Assembly (NCBI RefSeq): GCF_022809715.1 | Contig: NZ_CP094459.1 | Span: 1,550,001 to 1,614,000, forward strand | DNA: 64,000 bases | DNA from: Burkholderia pyrrocinia | GTDB lineage: Bacteria > Pseudomonadota > Gammaproteobacteria > Burkholderiales > Burkholderiaceae | Reading direction: 5' to 3' | Part shown: in pieces, positions 1 to 7,104 of the stretch | How the letters are laid out: each line of letters starts with the position of its first letter | Position numbering within the stretch: position 1 is the stretch's first letter | Notes under the pieces: generated by a model | What the model was told of the DNA's origin: nothing | Seen by the model: the letters and a program-made list of their open reading frames with translations, nothing else | Database searches by the model: none | Position numbers and translations under genes: made by a program

Positions 1-310
1 GTTGTAGTCCGTTCACGATGTACGACGTGATCGAGCCGTACGACGCGGTGACCTGATCGAATGCCGCCCGCAGATAATCGGCGTGCGCGCGTTGCAGCGC
101 GGTCATCATGCCCGCCGGTTTTTTGAGCCTGGGCGGCAGACGCGGCAATTCCGGATGCGCTATATACGTTGGTCAGCAGGTAGTCCGCGAAAATCGTTTA
201 CCGACAGAGGCCGAGGATCGTATGCAGAATCGCGGTCACCCCCAGCCGGTGCGATCCTTCCCGGCCGTGCGGCGTCGACAGGTACGATCGGCGGCAACGG
301 CGAGGTAAGA
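1..310 (-). pseudogene. Remnant of a tyrosine-protein phosphatase gene (Y_phosphatase3-like)
   Basis: Read on the minus strand, the stretch still spells the P-loop end TAGKDRTG of a bacterial tyrosine/dual-specificity phosphatase near position 260. It then changes frame to read LGVTAILHTILG, a stop codon, and TIFADYLLTN near 190-160. It changes frame again to a third frame ending HADYLRAAFDQVTASYGSI and running off the window edge. The order and spacing of these pieces match the family, but at least two frameshifts and an in-frame stop separate them. I therefore read it as a decayed gene rather than a functional short ORF. The 5' part upstream of the P-loop is not recognisable before the neighbouring methyltransferase gene begins on the other strand. 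Confidence 0.75.
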
Positions 311-362
311 TCAGCTTTATGGCTGTACGGATCAAAACACTTGGCCATCACGGGGAAGCGTC

Positions 363-1076
363 ATGGATCTGAAGGAAGTCGACGTATTGGGTGCGGGTGT
401 GGGCGATCACTGGTACTACGCGTCGAAGGCGAGCGCGATCCGTCGATTCCTGGGCGGGGCGGGCGCGAACCGGATACTCGACGTCGGTGCAGGCTCCGGC
501 TTCTTCTCGAAACACTTGCTCGAACGCACGCAGGCGACTGAAGCGTGGTGTGTCGATACGAGCTACGCCGACGATACCGACGAAGAGACGGCCGGCAAAC
601 CCATCCACTTTCGACGGTCCGTCGAGCGATTCGATGCCGATCTCGTTCTGCTGATGGACGTGCTCGAGCATGTCGACGACGACGTCGGGCTGCTGGCGCA
701 GTATGTGAAGGGGGCGCCTCCGGGCAGCCGGTTCCTGATCACGGTTCCCGCGTTCCAGTTCCTCTGGAGCGGCCATGACGATTTTCTCGAGCACAAGCGC
801 AGGTATACGCTCGGCGGTCTCGAGGATGTGGTTCGTCGTGCGGGGCTCGACGTCGAGCGCGGCGCCTATTACTTCGGCCTCACGTTTCCGCTTGCTGCAG
901 CGCTGCGGCTGGGCGAGCGGGCGCGTCGGCATCCGCGCGAGCCGGCGTCGCAATTGCGCCGGCACCATCCGCTCGTCAACGGCTTGCTCAAGACGATCTG
1001 TCGCGTCGAGTTGCCGATGTTCCGGTTCAATCGCGTTGCGGGCCTGACGGTCATCTGCGTTGCGCGCAAGCGGTGA
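363..1076 (+). CDS. Class I SAM-dependent methyltransferase
   Basis: A 237-residue protein with the glycine-rich SAM-binding motif I, RILDVGAGSG, at about residues 37-46. An acidic stretch follows, and later LLMDVLEHV, the typical motif of small-molecule methyltransferases related to UbiG. The C-terminal third is basic, with YTLGGLEDVVRRAGL as in the Methyltransf_23 group. The substrate cannot be told from sequence. The start at 363 is preceded by GGGGAAG at suitable spacing. The gene stands alone between a phosphatase pseudogene on the opposite strand and tRNA-Pro. The fold is clear; the role is unknown. Confidence 0.85.
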   Translation: MDLKEVDVLGAGVGDHWYYASKASAIRRFLGGAGANRILDVGAGSGFFSKHLLERTQATEAWCVDTSYADDTDEETAGKPIHFRRSVERFDADLVLLMDVLEHVDDDVGLLAQYVKGAPPGSRFLITVPAFQFLWSGHDDFLEHKRRYTLGGLEDVVRRAGLDVERGAYYFGLTFPLAAALRLGERARRHPREPASQLRRHHPLVNGLLKTICRVELPMFRFNRVAGLTVICVARKR

Positions 1077-1220
1077 ATGCGATGCGGGCGCCGTGCAGTG
1101 GGAGCGCAGATCGCGCCAGCATGCGCGGCTTCACTCGTATCGGCACCGTCACGCCAAAAAATTTCACAAGAACATTCACAAAATGCATGCGACCCGATTC
1201 TAAATCTGAAAAGTGTCTGT

Positions 1221-1226
1221 TATACT
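1221..1226 (+). promoter_or_regulatory. Likely -10 element for tRNA-Pro
   Basis: TATACT lies 11 bases before the first base of the mature tRNA. No good -35 hexamer is seen 17 bases upstream, so the assignment rests on the -10 and its position. Confidence 0.45.
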
Positions 1227-1236
1227 TTTCTTCTTT

Positions 1237-1313
<77 letters not shown>

Positions 1314-1318
1314 GACAA

Positions 1319-1355
1319 GAACCCGCGTCAGTTCATGCTGACGCGGGTTTTTTCT
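1319..1355 (+). terminator. Rho-independent terminator after tRNA-Pro
   Basis: The perfect inverted repeat AACCCGCGTCAG/CTGACGCGGGTT with a short loop is followed by a T run. It ends the tRNA transcript before bamC. Confidence 0.9.
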
Positions 1356-1453
1356 TGCCGGTCGCTTTTTTGCACATCGCGGCGCGGCCCCGGTAAAATG
1401 CAAGGTTGATCCACGGAAAGCGCCGTGATTTAGCGGAAGAGGATTCCCCGAAC

Positions 1454-2662
1454 ATGACTGATCTTCGTCTTACCATGCGGTTCGCTGCAGTGCTCGCCAC
1501 TGGCGCGCTCGTCGCCGGTTGCGGTACGTCGTCGCCCACGAAAGTGGACTACAAGAGCGATTCGAAATCGAAGGAAGCGTCGCTCGCAGTGCCGCCCAAC
1601 ATGCTCGACGAGACGGCCGATCAGCGTTCGCTGCCGCCCCAGGGCGGCGCGACTTCCCTGTCTGCGCTTCAGCAGGTCCAGCAGGCGGCGCCTGCGCTGG
1701 ACACCGTCGCGCCAGCCGTGGCCGGCATGCATATCCAGCGCGACGGCACCGAGAGCTGGCTCGTGATCGACGGCAAGCAGCCGGCCGCCATCTGGCCGCA
1801 GGTGCGTCGTTTCTGGCAGGAGCAGGGCTTCCTGCTCGTCGTCGACCAGCGCGACAAGGGCGTGATGGAAACCGACTGGAACGAAACCCATCCGCAGATC
1901 AACGACGGCCTGATCCGCAGCGTGATCTCGAAGGCAATGGGCAACTCGTACGTGACGGCCGAGCGCAACAAGTACCGCACGCGTCTCGATTCGGCACCGA
2001 ACGGCGGCACCTACGTGTTCATCAGCCAGAAGGGGATGCGCGAGGCGATTACCGGCGCGAACAACGACTCGAGCAAGTGGGAACCGAAGCCGAACGATCC
2101 GGCGCTCGAGACCGAATACCTGAAGCGGCTGATGGCCGTGCTCGCGCAGAACGAGCAGCGCGCGAAGAACGGCGAGCCGCCGATCGCGAACATCAAGGAC
2201 AACGCGGTGCCGAAGGACAAGAAGGCCGACGCCGACGCATCGTCGAAGGCTGCCGCCGCGATCGCCGCGCAGAATGTCTCGCGCACGTCGGCGCAGGGTA
2301 ACGATGCGGCCGACGCGGCCGTGCCGTCCGAAGTCACGCTCGGCGAGCCGTACGACCGATCGTGGCTGCACGTCGGTCTCGCGCTCGATCGCGCGAACTT
2401 CACGGTCGACGATCGCGATCGCTCGAAGGGGTTGTATTTCGTGCGCTATGTCGATCCGAAGGACCTGAGTTCGGCCGAGCAGGGCTTCTGGAGCCAGCTG
2501 TTCCACGGCAAGAAGGAAAAGCAGGCGAAGCAGTACCGCGTCAACGTGAAGGCACTCACGGCCGACCAGACGCGCGTCGCGGTCGTCGACGATTCGGGTT
2601 CGATCGACACGTCGTCGCCGGCTCGTCAGATCATGGGGCTGCTCGTGAATCAGCTCCGCTGA
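1454..2662 (+). CDS. bamC: Outer membrane protein assembly factor BamC (NlpB)
   Basis: A lipoprotein of the Bam complex that inserts beta-barrel proteins into the outer membrane. The chosen start gives MTDLRLTMRF followed by a hydrophobic signal and the lipobox LVAGC, with Cys at residue 23. The unstructured N-terminal arm (to about residue 90), typical of BamC, follows. Two helix-grip domains come next (about 95-200 and 295-400), separated by an Ala/Lys-rich linker. The length of 402 residues is longer than the E. coli protein (344), mostly because of the linker. An earlier in-frame ATG at 1406 would put 16 polar residues before the signal peptide and is less likely. A terminator follows. 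Confidence 0.92.
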   Translation: MTDLRLTMRFAAVLATGALVAGCGTSSPTKVDYKSDSKSKEASLAVPPNMLDETADQRSLPPQGGATSLSALQQVQQAAPALDTVAPAVAGMHIQRDGTESWLVIDGKQPAAIWPQVRRFWQEQGFLLVVDQRDKGVMETDWNETHPQINDGLIRSVISKAMGNSYVTAERNKYRTRLDSAPNGGTYVFISQKGMREAITGANNDSSKWEPKPNDPALETEYLKRLMAVLAQNEQRAKNGEPPIANIKDNAVPKDKKADADASSKAAAAIAAQNVSRTSAQGNDAADAAVPSEVTLGEPYDRSWLHVGLALDRANFTVDDRDRSKGLYFVRYVDPKDLSSAEQGFWSQLFHGKKEKQAKQYRVNVKALTADQTRVAVVDDSGSIDTSSPARQIMGLLVNQLR

Positions 2663-2687
2663 TCCCGACGCTTCTCCGCATCCGTGC

Positions 2688-2716
2688 AAAGCCCGCCGAA
2701 TGGCGGGCTTTTTTTA
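2688..2716 (+). terminator. Terminator of bamC
   Basis: AAAGCCCGCC-GAAT-GGCGGGCTTTTTTT: a GC stem with a four-base loop and a long T run, 25 bases after the bamC stop. Confidence 0.92.
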
Positions 2717-2774
2717 TGGCCGCTCGCCGGCGTGCGGCTTGCGTGCGCATGTGCGAAAGGTTCGGTCCCTCATC

Positions 2775-2804
2775 GTGACGTTACGTAACATCCGTGCGTT
2801 ACGG
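2775..2804 (+). promoter_or_regulatory. CGTTACG-type repeat cluster, candidate activator site
   Basis: GTGACGTTACGTAACA (2775-2790) contains the palindrome GTTACGTAAC, and GTGCGTTACGG follows at 2794-2804. The cluster lies 78-107 bases upstream of the sigma-54 promoter at 2882. That is the usual distance for an enhancer bound by a sigma-54 activator. The same words recur at 40133-40177 upstream of the second sigma-54 promoter of the window. Confidence 0.55.
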
Positions 2805-2881
2805 CGGCAGAACACGTGTCACATTGTTGTCGACCGAAAAATTGTCCTTATGAATCAATGGTATGACCGGTGTTCGACGCT

Positions 2882-2897
2882 TGGCACGCAAACTGCT
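2882..2897 (+). promoter_or_regulatory. Sigma-54 (RpoN) promoter, plus strand
   Basis: TGGCACGCAAACTGCT matches the -24/-12 consensus TGGCACG-N4-TTGCW at every fixed position except one (C for T before TGC). The GG and GC dinucleotides have the exact required spacing. The predicted transcription start is near 2908. No recognised protein gene follows for 300 bases; see the ncRNA entry. Confidence 0.75.
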
Positions 2898-2907
2898 TTA
2901 TATGTTG

Positions 2908-3120
2908 GAATCGTTAGAGCAGGGAGGATGGCGTCAGATGCCGGGCGTGCGTCGCGAGCGCTCGATCAACGGTCTCGACGTTTTCAAATGCCGGCACGAC
3001 AAGTGCCGGCGCAACTGATGACGATCCGTGCGCCAGCGCGCGGATCTCGATGGCCCCGTCGCCTATCCTCGTAGGGCGACGGTTTCGCCCGCGCTTCTCC
3101 GAAGCGCGGGCTATTTTTTT
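2908..3120 (+). ncRNA. Candidate sigma-54-dependent small RNA
   Basis: The stretch runs from the predicted start of the sigma-54 promoter to a strong intrinsic terminator and is about 210 nt long. It holds a perfect 8-bp stem with a 5-nt loop (GCCGGCAC-GACAA-GTGCCGGC, 2990-3010). The terminator stem GCCCGCGCTTC/GAAGCGCGGGC (3087-3111) is followed by TATTTTTTT. A 48-codon reading frame (2928-3074) starts 4 nt after GGGAGG. Its product is Arg/Ala-rich and resembles nothing I know. The RNA could therefore be a small mRNA or have two functions. This is inference from signals, not homology. Confidence 0.5.
3087..3120 (+). terminator. Terminator of the candidate sRNA
   Basis: An 11-bp perfect stem (GCCCGCGCTTC/GAAGCGCGGGC) with loop TCC is followed by TATTTTTTT. 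Confidence 0.9.
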
Positions 3121-3207
3121 GGCCGTCGTGCAGTGCTGCATCGGCGTGGCCGATGCGCGATGCGTGATTCGCGTATTCTCGGAATTTTCTGGATGAAGGA
3201 GTCGGGA

Positions 3208-3498
3208 ATGGCGGAAATAGCAGTCGTGGCGCTGATCGTCGCGAAGCCGGGCGCCGAGGACAAGCTGCGCACCGCGCTCGAAGGGATCGTCGAGCCGACC
3301 CGCAACGAAGCCGGTGCATTGCAGTACGACCTGCACCGGGATCTGAAGGAGCCCGTTCGGTTCGTGTTCGTCGAGCGCTGGGAGAGCGAGGAGGCGCTGG
3401 CCGCCCATGCGCGTTCCGCGCACATTCTCGCTTATCGCGAAGCGGCCGCGGACTGGATCGAAAGTGCCGAAATCCGCGTGCTGTCGAAGCTCGTCTGA
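3208..3498 (+). CDS. Antibiotic biosynthesis monooxygenase (ABM) / putative quinol monooxygenase
   Basis: 96 residues spanning the whole ABM domain, a dimeric alpha/beta ferredoxin-like fold found in YgiN-type quinol monooxygenases. The family hallmark is visible in the sequence: EAGALQYDLHRD followed by FVFVERWESEEALAAHARS. AAGGAG lies 6 bases before ATG 3208, which decides this start over upstream in-frame codons. It is monocistronic. The candidate sRNA terminator lies just upstream, and a hypothetical gene converges from the right. The exact substrate is unknown. Confidence 0.85.
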   Translation: MAEIAVVALIVAKPGAEDKLRTALEGIVEPTRNEAGALQYDLHRDLKEPVRFVFVERWESEEALAAHARSAHILAYREAAADWIESAEIRVLSKLV

Positions 3499-3508
3499 GC
3501 AGGGGGGG

Positions 3509-3530
3509 GCGACCGGACGTGTCCGGTCGC
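3509..3530. terminator. Inverted repeat between convergent genes
   Basis: GCGACCGGAC-GT-GTCCGGTCGC is a perfect 10-bp palindrome sitting between the stops of the ABM gene and the opposite hypothetical gene. It has no T run, so it is a weak or factor-dependent terminator at best. Confidence 0.4.
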
Positions 3531-3539
3531 AGTAGCGCG

Positions 3540-3797
3540 TCAGTGCGACGTGCCGGGTACGTCGAGGATCAGGATGATCGTCCAGTCGGCGTCGCCGTCG
3601 TGATGATACTGGCGCTCGGCGACGATGAACGGTTGCTGCTTGCCTTGCGGGCCGAGGAAGAGCACGTCGCCTTCCATCGGCAGGCACTCGATCGGCGGCA
3701 GCGCGAGGAATGCGTCGGCCGAGCCGCGGGGCATCAGTTGCTTGATCTGGCGAGTGGCGGCTTCGGTCCACTCGATGTCGAGTTGAATGTTGCTCAT
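3540..3797 (-). CDS. Conserved hypothetical protein, 85 aa
   Basis: A small cytosolic protein without a signal peptide or membrane segment. It is acidic and opens MSNIQLDIEWTEAATRQIKQ. The middle reads GDVLFLGPQGKQQPFIVAERQYHH and the end is a hydrophobic strand, WTIILILDVPG. This suggests a compact beta-rich domain. I do not recognise the family. GGAGGACAGC before the start at 3797 is a good ribosome binding site, and codon use matches the neighbours, so I accept it as a gene. Confidence 0.7.
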   Translation of the reverse strand: MSNIQLDIEWTEAATRQIKQLMPRGSADAFLALPPIECLPMEGDVLFLGPQGKQQPFIVAERQYHHDGDADWTIILILDVPGTSH

Positions 3798-3875
3798 GCT
3801 GTCCTCCGCACCGGGGTGCGCACGGGTGGAAAATTTCGGTGCGCGACTTTAGCACAGCGCGCGGGCACCGCAACC

Positions 3876-3912
3876 AAAAAAGCCGAACCCGGTTGCCCGG
3901 ATTCGGCTTTTC
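3876..3912 (-). terminator. Terminator of the small exported protein gene
   Basis: On the minus strand, AAAAGCCGAATCCGGGCAACCG pairs with its complement and ends in a TTTTTT run. It sits 22 bases after the stop at 3934. Confidence 0.85.
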
Positions 3913-3933
3913 GCTTGTGCGGTACCGCCGAAC

Positions 3934-4218
3934 TTACTGGCTGGCAGCTTCTGCCGGAGCGGCCTTGGCAGCCTTCTTGCCGGCCTTCTTCGCAGCAGCC
4001 TTGTGGTGAGCAGCCTTCTTGCCGTGGTGATGCTCTTCCTGCATCGCCGGCTGAGCGGCTTCGGCCGCTTGTTGCTGCTGCAGCGCCTGTGCGCGCTGCT
4101 CGATCTCGGAGATCTTGGCCGGATCGGTAATGGTCTTGATTTCCGTGCTCTCTTGCGCATACGCTGCGCCAGTCAGCGCCGACATCGCTACCAGGATAGC
4201 CAGGGACGTCTTCTTCAT
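3934..4218 (-). CDS. Exported His/Lys/Ala-rich small protein
   Basis: 94 residues. The signal peptide MKKTSLAILVAMSALTGAAYA is followed by QESTEIK, and a Gln-rich helix comes next (QQQQAAEAAQ). The basic tail EEHHHGKKAAHHK continues with several KKA repeats. The composition resembles acid-shock (Asr-like) periplasmic proteins and metal- or polyanion-binding tails, but there is no firm family match. GGAGG lies 7 bases before ATG 4218. A terminator follows. The protein is secreted to the periplasm; its role is unknown. Confidence 0.75.
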   Translation of the reverse strand: MKKTSLAILVAMSALTGAAYAQESTEIKTITDPAKISEIEQRAQALQQQQAAEAAQPAMQEEHHHGKKAAHHKAAAKKAGKKAAKAAPAEAASQ

Positions 4219-4438
4219 TGCTTTACCTCCGCTAAGTGGTGATGAACCCGAATGTTGCCGTTTTGTCTGGCGACTGCAAACGAGTGCGTGTCGAGTGTAA
4301 CAAAAGTGACGGATCAATGTGCGCCGGATCGTGGCGCGACGCAAGGCCGCGTTGAAGTCGCGCAACACTTCGCGCACTTCGTCACGCGCCTGCCATCCTG
4401 GGCAGTACTGCCATTCCGCTCCCGTTTTCGCGCAGTCG

Positions 4439-5155
4439 TCAGAACCATCCGAGCCATCGGTAGACGTGGAATTGCGCGATGCCGACCAGCTCGTGCAGCG
4501 CCTGCTCGGCGTTGGCCACGTTGCGCCAGCGTGGCAGCCAGCCTGTTTGCGCACGCCGGCGATTCGCATAAACGGGCTGCGGATCGATGCCGAATCGGCG
4601 GAAATCGAGCAGGGCACGGCGCATCTGATACGACGAGGTGACGAGAATGCGTGCGTCGTCATACTGTGGGCGTAGTATAGACGCAGTGAATTTCGCGTTT
4701 TCGTAGGTTGTGCGGCTGTTCGGTTCGAGAACGAGGTCGCCGGGGGCGACGCCTTCCTCGATGAGCTGGCGGCCGTATACGGCTGCCTCGGTTTCGCCGT
4801 GATGCTGCGGGTCGCCGCCCGACATCAATACGGTGCAGCGCTCGGCCTGCTGCCGGCACACGCGATAAAGCGCCGCCACCTTGTGGATGCGCGCGATGCC
4901 ATCGGGCGGCGGCTGCAGCCCGGAGTCGGTGCGGCGCGTGCCGGTGCCGAGCAGAATCAGCGTGGTTCGCCCATGCATGTCCGGGTGCTCGACCGGCACG
5001 ACGCCCGCCTCGCTCCACGCGATCAGCGGCGCGGTGAGCCAGCCTGTCGCGAGCAGCCAGAACAGCGCAACGGCGGCGATCGAGATGACTCGTCGCCGCT
5101 TGCGGCAGAGCATGAAACAGATGAAGAGAAGTACAAATGAATCGAACAGAATCAA
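4439..5155 (-). CDS. YdcF/SanA family (DUF218) membrane protein
   Basis: Two N-terminal membrane segments (ILFDSFVLLFICFML and VISIAAVALFWLLATGWL) precede a DUF218 domain facing the periplasm. The domain shows the family pattern: LILLGTGTR, then VLMSGGD, GETEAAVYGRQLIEEGV, EPNSRTTYENA and ILVTSSYQMRRA. DUF218 proteins are linked to envelope polysaccharide handling and the vancomycin barrier. The start is uncertain: no ATG precedes the first membrane segment, so I use TTG at 5155. ATG 5113 would delete half of that segment. Confidence 0.8.
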   Translation of the reverse strand: MILFDSFVLLFICFMLCRKRRRVISIAAVALFWLLATGWLTAPLIAWSEAGVVPVEHPDMHGRTTLILLGTGTRRTDSGLQPPPDGIARIHKVAALYRVCRQQAERCTVLMSGGDPQHHGETEAAVYGRQLIEEGVAPGDLVLEPNSRTTYENAKFTASILRPQYDDARILVTSSYQMRRALLDFRRFGIDPQPVYANRRRAQTGWLPRWRNVANAEQALHELVGIAQFHVYRWLGWF

Positions 5156-5312
5156 TTTGATTGGGGTATGGTGTCTTTTTATGGACGGCTGACGATCCGG
5201 CCCTGAAGCGACGCCGAACGTCGGCCTCCAGAATCGGTGGCGGTATCGGCGGGCGGAGACCCTGCCCGGCGCACCGCTTCGCATTGTCGCTGCACTTTAA
5301 GAAAGAATCGAG

Positions 5313-5630
5313 ATGGCCACGTATTCCAACGAAGCGGTGCTCGACGCATTGAGACGAGTGCAGTACCGCCAGGTACCGTGGGCACGCCGCCCGGGCGTGT
5401 TCGAGTATCTCCGTTCGCTCGGGCTGATGGACACGGTCAGGCAGAAGACCGTTGCCCCCGCGCCGGGTTTTCACGCACCGGTGGACATCGCCGTGCTGAC
5501 CGACAGTGGTCGAGCCGAATTTTCGCGCCTCGAGCGCGACGAGAAATTACTTTCCTGGACCGATCGCCGCATGGACGACTACGCATTGAGCGAAGCCAGC
5601 GCCGTGGCGATTCTCGAAAGCCGCCTGTAG
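5313..5630 (+). CDS. Conserved hypothetical protein, 105 aa
   Basis: A cytosolic, mostly helical protein with no signal or membrane segment. The N-terminal third (VLDALRRVQYRQVPWARRPGV, then EYLRSLGLMD) looks like a small winged-helix-sized module. The middle reads DIAVLTDSGRAEFSRLERDEKL. I do not recognise a family. It lies between the divergent YdcF-type gene and a terminator belonging to the next minus-strand gene. Confidence 0.55.
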   Translation: MATYSNEAVLDALRRVQYRQVPWARRPGVFEYLRSLGLMDTVRQKTVAPAPGFHAPVDIAVLTDSGRAEFSRLERDEKLLSWTDRRMDDYALSEASAVAILESRL

Positions 5631-5676
5631 CGGCGGACCATCCGCCTCGGGCGTCGCCGCGCAAGCCGGCGACGTC

Positions 5677-5707
5677 AAAAAAAAGCCCGTATCGCGAGGA
5701 TACGGGC
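5677..5707 (-). terminator. Terminator for the minus-strand exported protein gene
   Basis: GCCCGTATC-GCGAG-GATACGGGC is preceded by eight A on the plus strand, giving a U run for minus-strand transcripts coming from 5825-6076. Confidence 0.85.
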
Positions 5708-5824
5708 GTACCGGATACTTTTGCTGTTGCCACGCTGTGCTCATGGCAACGATGTGACTCGTCGCATGCGGCGCAGTTCCCGAAAGCGGGCATTTTCTTC
5801 GACGATATCCTGAAATTGGCAGGA

Positions 5825-6076
5825 CTACGGATGACGCGGCATGTCGGACGGCTGCGAGCCGATGCGCGCACGCGCATTGCTGGCGATGTCGCCGCGCAGG
5901 TCGCCGCGCGGCACGGTTTGCCGGCCGGACGGGGCTGCAGACGGCGGCTGGCGGAGAGTATTGCGGTGATCCTGCTGGCGATGAGGCGGTTTTGCGCGAT
6001 CGTCGGCGTGAGCTGGAGCGGTCAGCGCCAGGGAAATGACAATGCCGCATGCGACGAGCAGTGACATTGGTCTCAT
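5825..6076 (-). CDS. Small exported protein, 83 aa
   Basis: The signal peptide MRPMSLLVACGIVISLALTA ends at PAHA, with cleavage before DDRAK. The remaining 60 residues are basic and rich in Pro, Arg and Gln, with no predicted fold or Cys. AAGGGAG lies 8 bases before ATG 6076. The strong terminator at 5677 faces this gene, which supports its being expressed. No homologue is recognised. Confidence 0.55.
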   Translation of the reverse strand: MRPMSLLVACGIVISLALTAPAHADDRAKPPHRQQDHRNTLRQPPSAAPSGRQTVPRGDLRGDIASNARARIGSQPSDMPRHP

Positions 6077-6242
6077 GGCGGGGCTCCCTTCAAGCCGTCG
6101 GTGCGGCCTGTTGATATTTCGCTAAGGTAAGCGTGGGAGTGCAGGCTTGCTGTAAATATTGGTAAATAGTTGTATCGCGGCACGACAACGGTATTCGACA
6201 GCAACGCAGGCGTCGCGAAAAGATCGCGTCGCGGAAAGAAAC

Positions 6243-6262
6243 CGGGCGGCCGAAGCCGCCCG
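6243..6262 (-). terminator. Weak terminator after the DUF4096 protein gene
   Basis: CGGGCGGC-CGAA-GCCGCCCG hairpin, 13 bases past the stop at 6275. On the minus strand it is followed by a broken T run, GGTTTCTTTCC. Confidence 0.5.
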
Positions 6263-6274
6263 ATCGAGCATTCG

Positions 6275-6676
6275 TTACGCCATCTTGACGGGGGCGCGCC
6301 AGGATTCCGGATTGGTCCAGAAGGCGCCGCGCAGCCGGTCGCGGCTCGGCGGTGCGGGCGGCTTCGCGGCGCTTGCGCCGATGCGCCCGCGCAGCGAGAT
6401 CTGCCGGCCGCTCGTGCCGAGTCGCTTCACGATTTCGGCGAGCGTGCCATCCGCCTGCCATTCGTCGAAGCGACGGCGGCAGGTCGGCGGCGACGGATAG
6501 CGGCCCGGCAGCTTCGACCAGCCTTCACCCGTCGACAGCACCCACAACACGGCGTTTACCACCGAGCGTGCTTCCACTCGGGGGCGGCCGCGCCGCTCAC
6601 TCCGTGCGGGTTCCGAGCAAAACAGACCTTCGACCAGCGCCCACTCGTTATCTCTCAAATCGTCGAACAGCATCAT
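6275..6676 (-). CDS. Stand-alone IS5-type transposase N-terminal (DUF4096) domain protein
   Basis: 133 residues. Residues 1-75 match the DNA-binding N-terminal domain of IS5-family transposases: LRDNEWALVEGLF, RGRPR, VVNAVLWVLSTGEGW, then LPGRYPSPPTCRRRFDEW. There is no DDE catalytic domain. The C-terminal 45 residues are basic and Pro/Arg-rich, unlike a transposase. No terminal inverted repeats or target duplications are visible around it. The gene has its own ribosome site (GAGG) and a terminator-like hairpin, so it is more likely a retained DNA-binding protein than IS debris. A paralogue lies at 33967-34377. Confidence 0.7.
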   Translation of the reverse strand: MMLFDDLRDNEWALVEGLFCSEPARSERRGRPRVEARSVVNAVLWVLSTGEGWSKLPGRYPSPPTCRRRFDEWQADGTLAEIVKRLGTSGRQISLRGRIGASAAKPPAPPSRDRLRGAFWTNPESWRAPVKMA

Positions 6677-7104
6677 GTCCTCACCTCAGCGAAGCTAACT
6701 CCGGTGCGCTGCCCTGCGCCGCGCACTCTTCAAGCACTCGATCGTCGAGTGCCGGGTGGGGGCGTCCGGTTGGCCGGCAGCGGCGTTTCTGCCTTTCCAT
6801 CCGACGAAACCTACGCCCTGTGCGCCAGGTAATGCACGAAGCGTGCCACGTCGGAGGCGAATCCCTCGAGAGCCGCTTGGCAGCGAGCTAACGGCTAAGT
6901 CAGCTAGGGGCGTATAAGACGCCAAAATAACCCGCCAGCAAATCGGGACAATCACCAATCTTGTGCAGTTCGCCCGTGCTGCGTGCGTTTGCTTGTGTAT
7001 TGCACCGCAGCGAAACATGTGCGACCGGTGCCGGATTCGCGCATCGAAGCCGGATTCACGCATTAAAATCGTGCATCGATATCGACGATTGATGAGGTCA
7101 GGAG
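6677..7104. other. Gene-free stretch upstream of the LysR gene
   Basis: 428 bases between divergent genes. The right end holds the tandem pair GCCGGATTCGCGCAT (7030-7044) and GCCGGATTCACGCAT (7049-7063), 19 bases apart. A small palindrome, GGCGTATAAGACGCC, lies at 6916-6930. The direct repeat sits 40-75 bases before the LysR start and could be part of its control region. No credible ORF is seen. Confidence 0.45.

Noticed and set aside
6275..6676. Complete insertion sequence
   Set aside because: Only the N-terminal transposase domain is present; no DDE domain, terminal inverted repeats or target duplication found around it.
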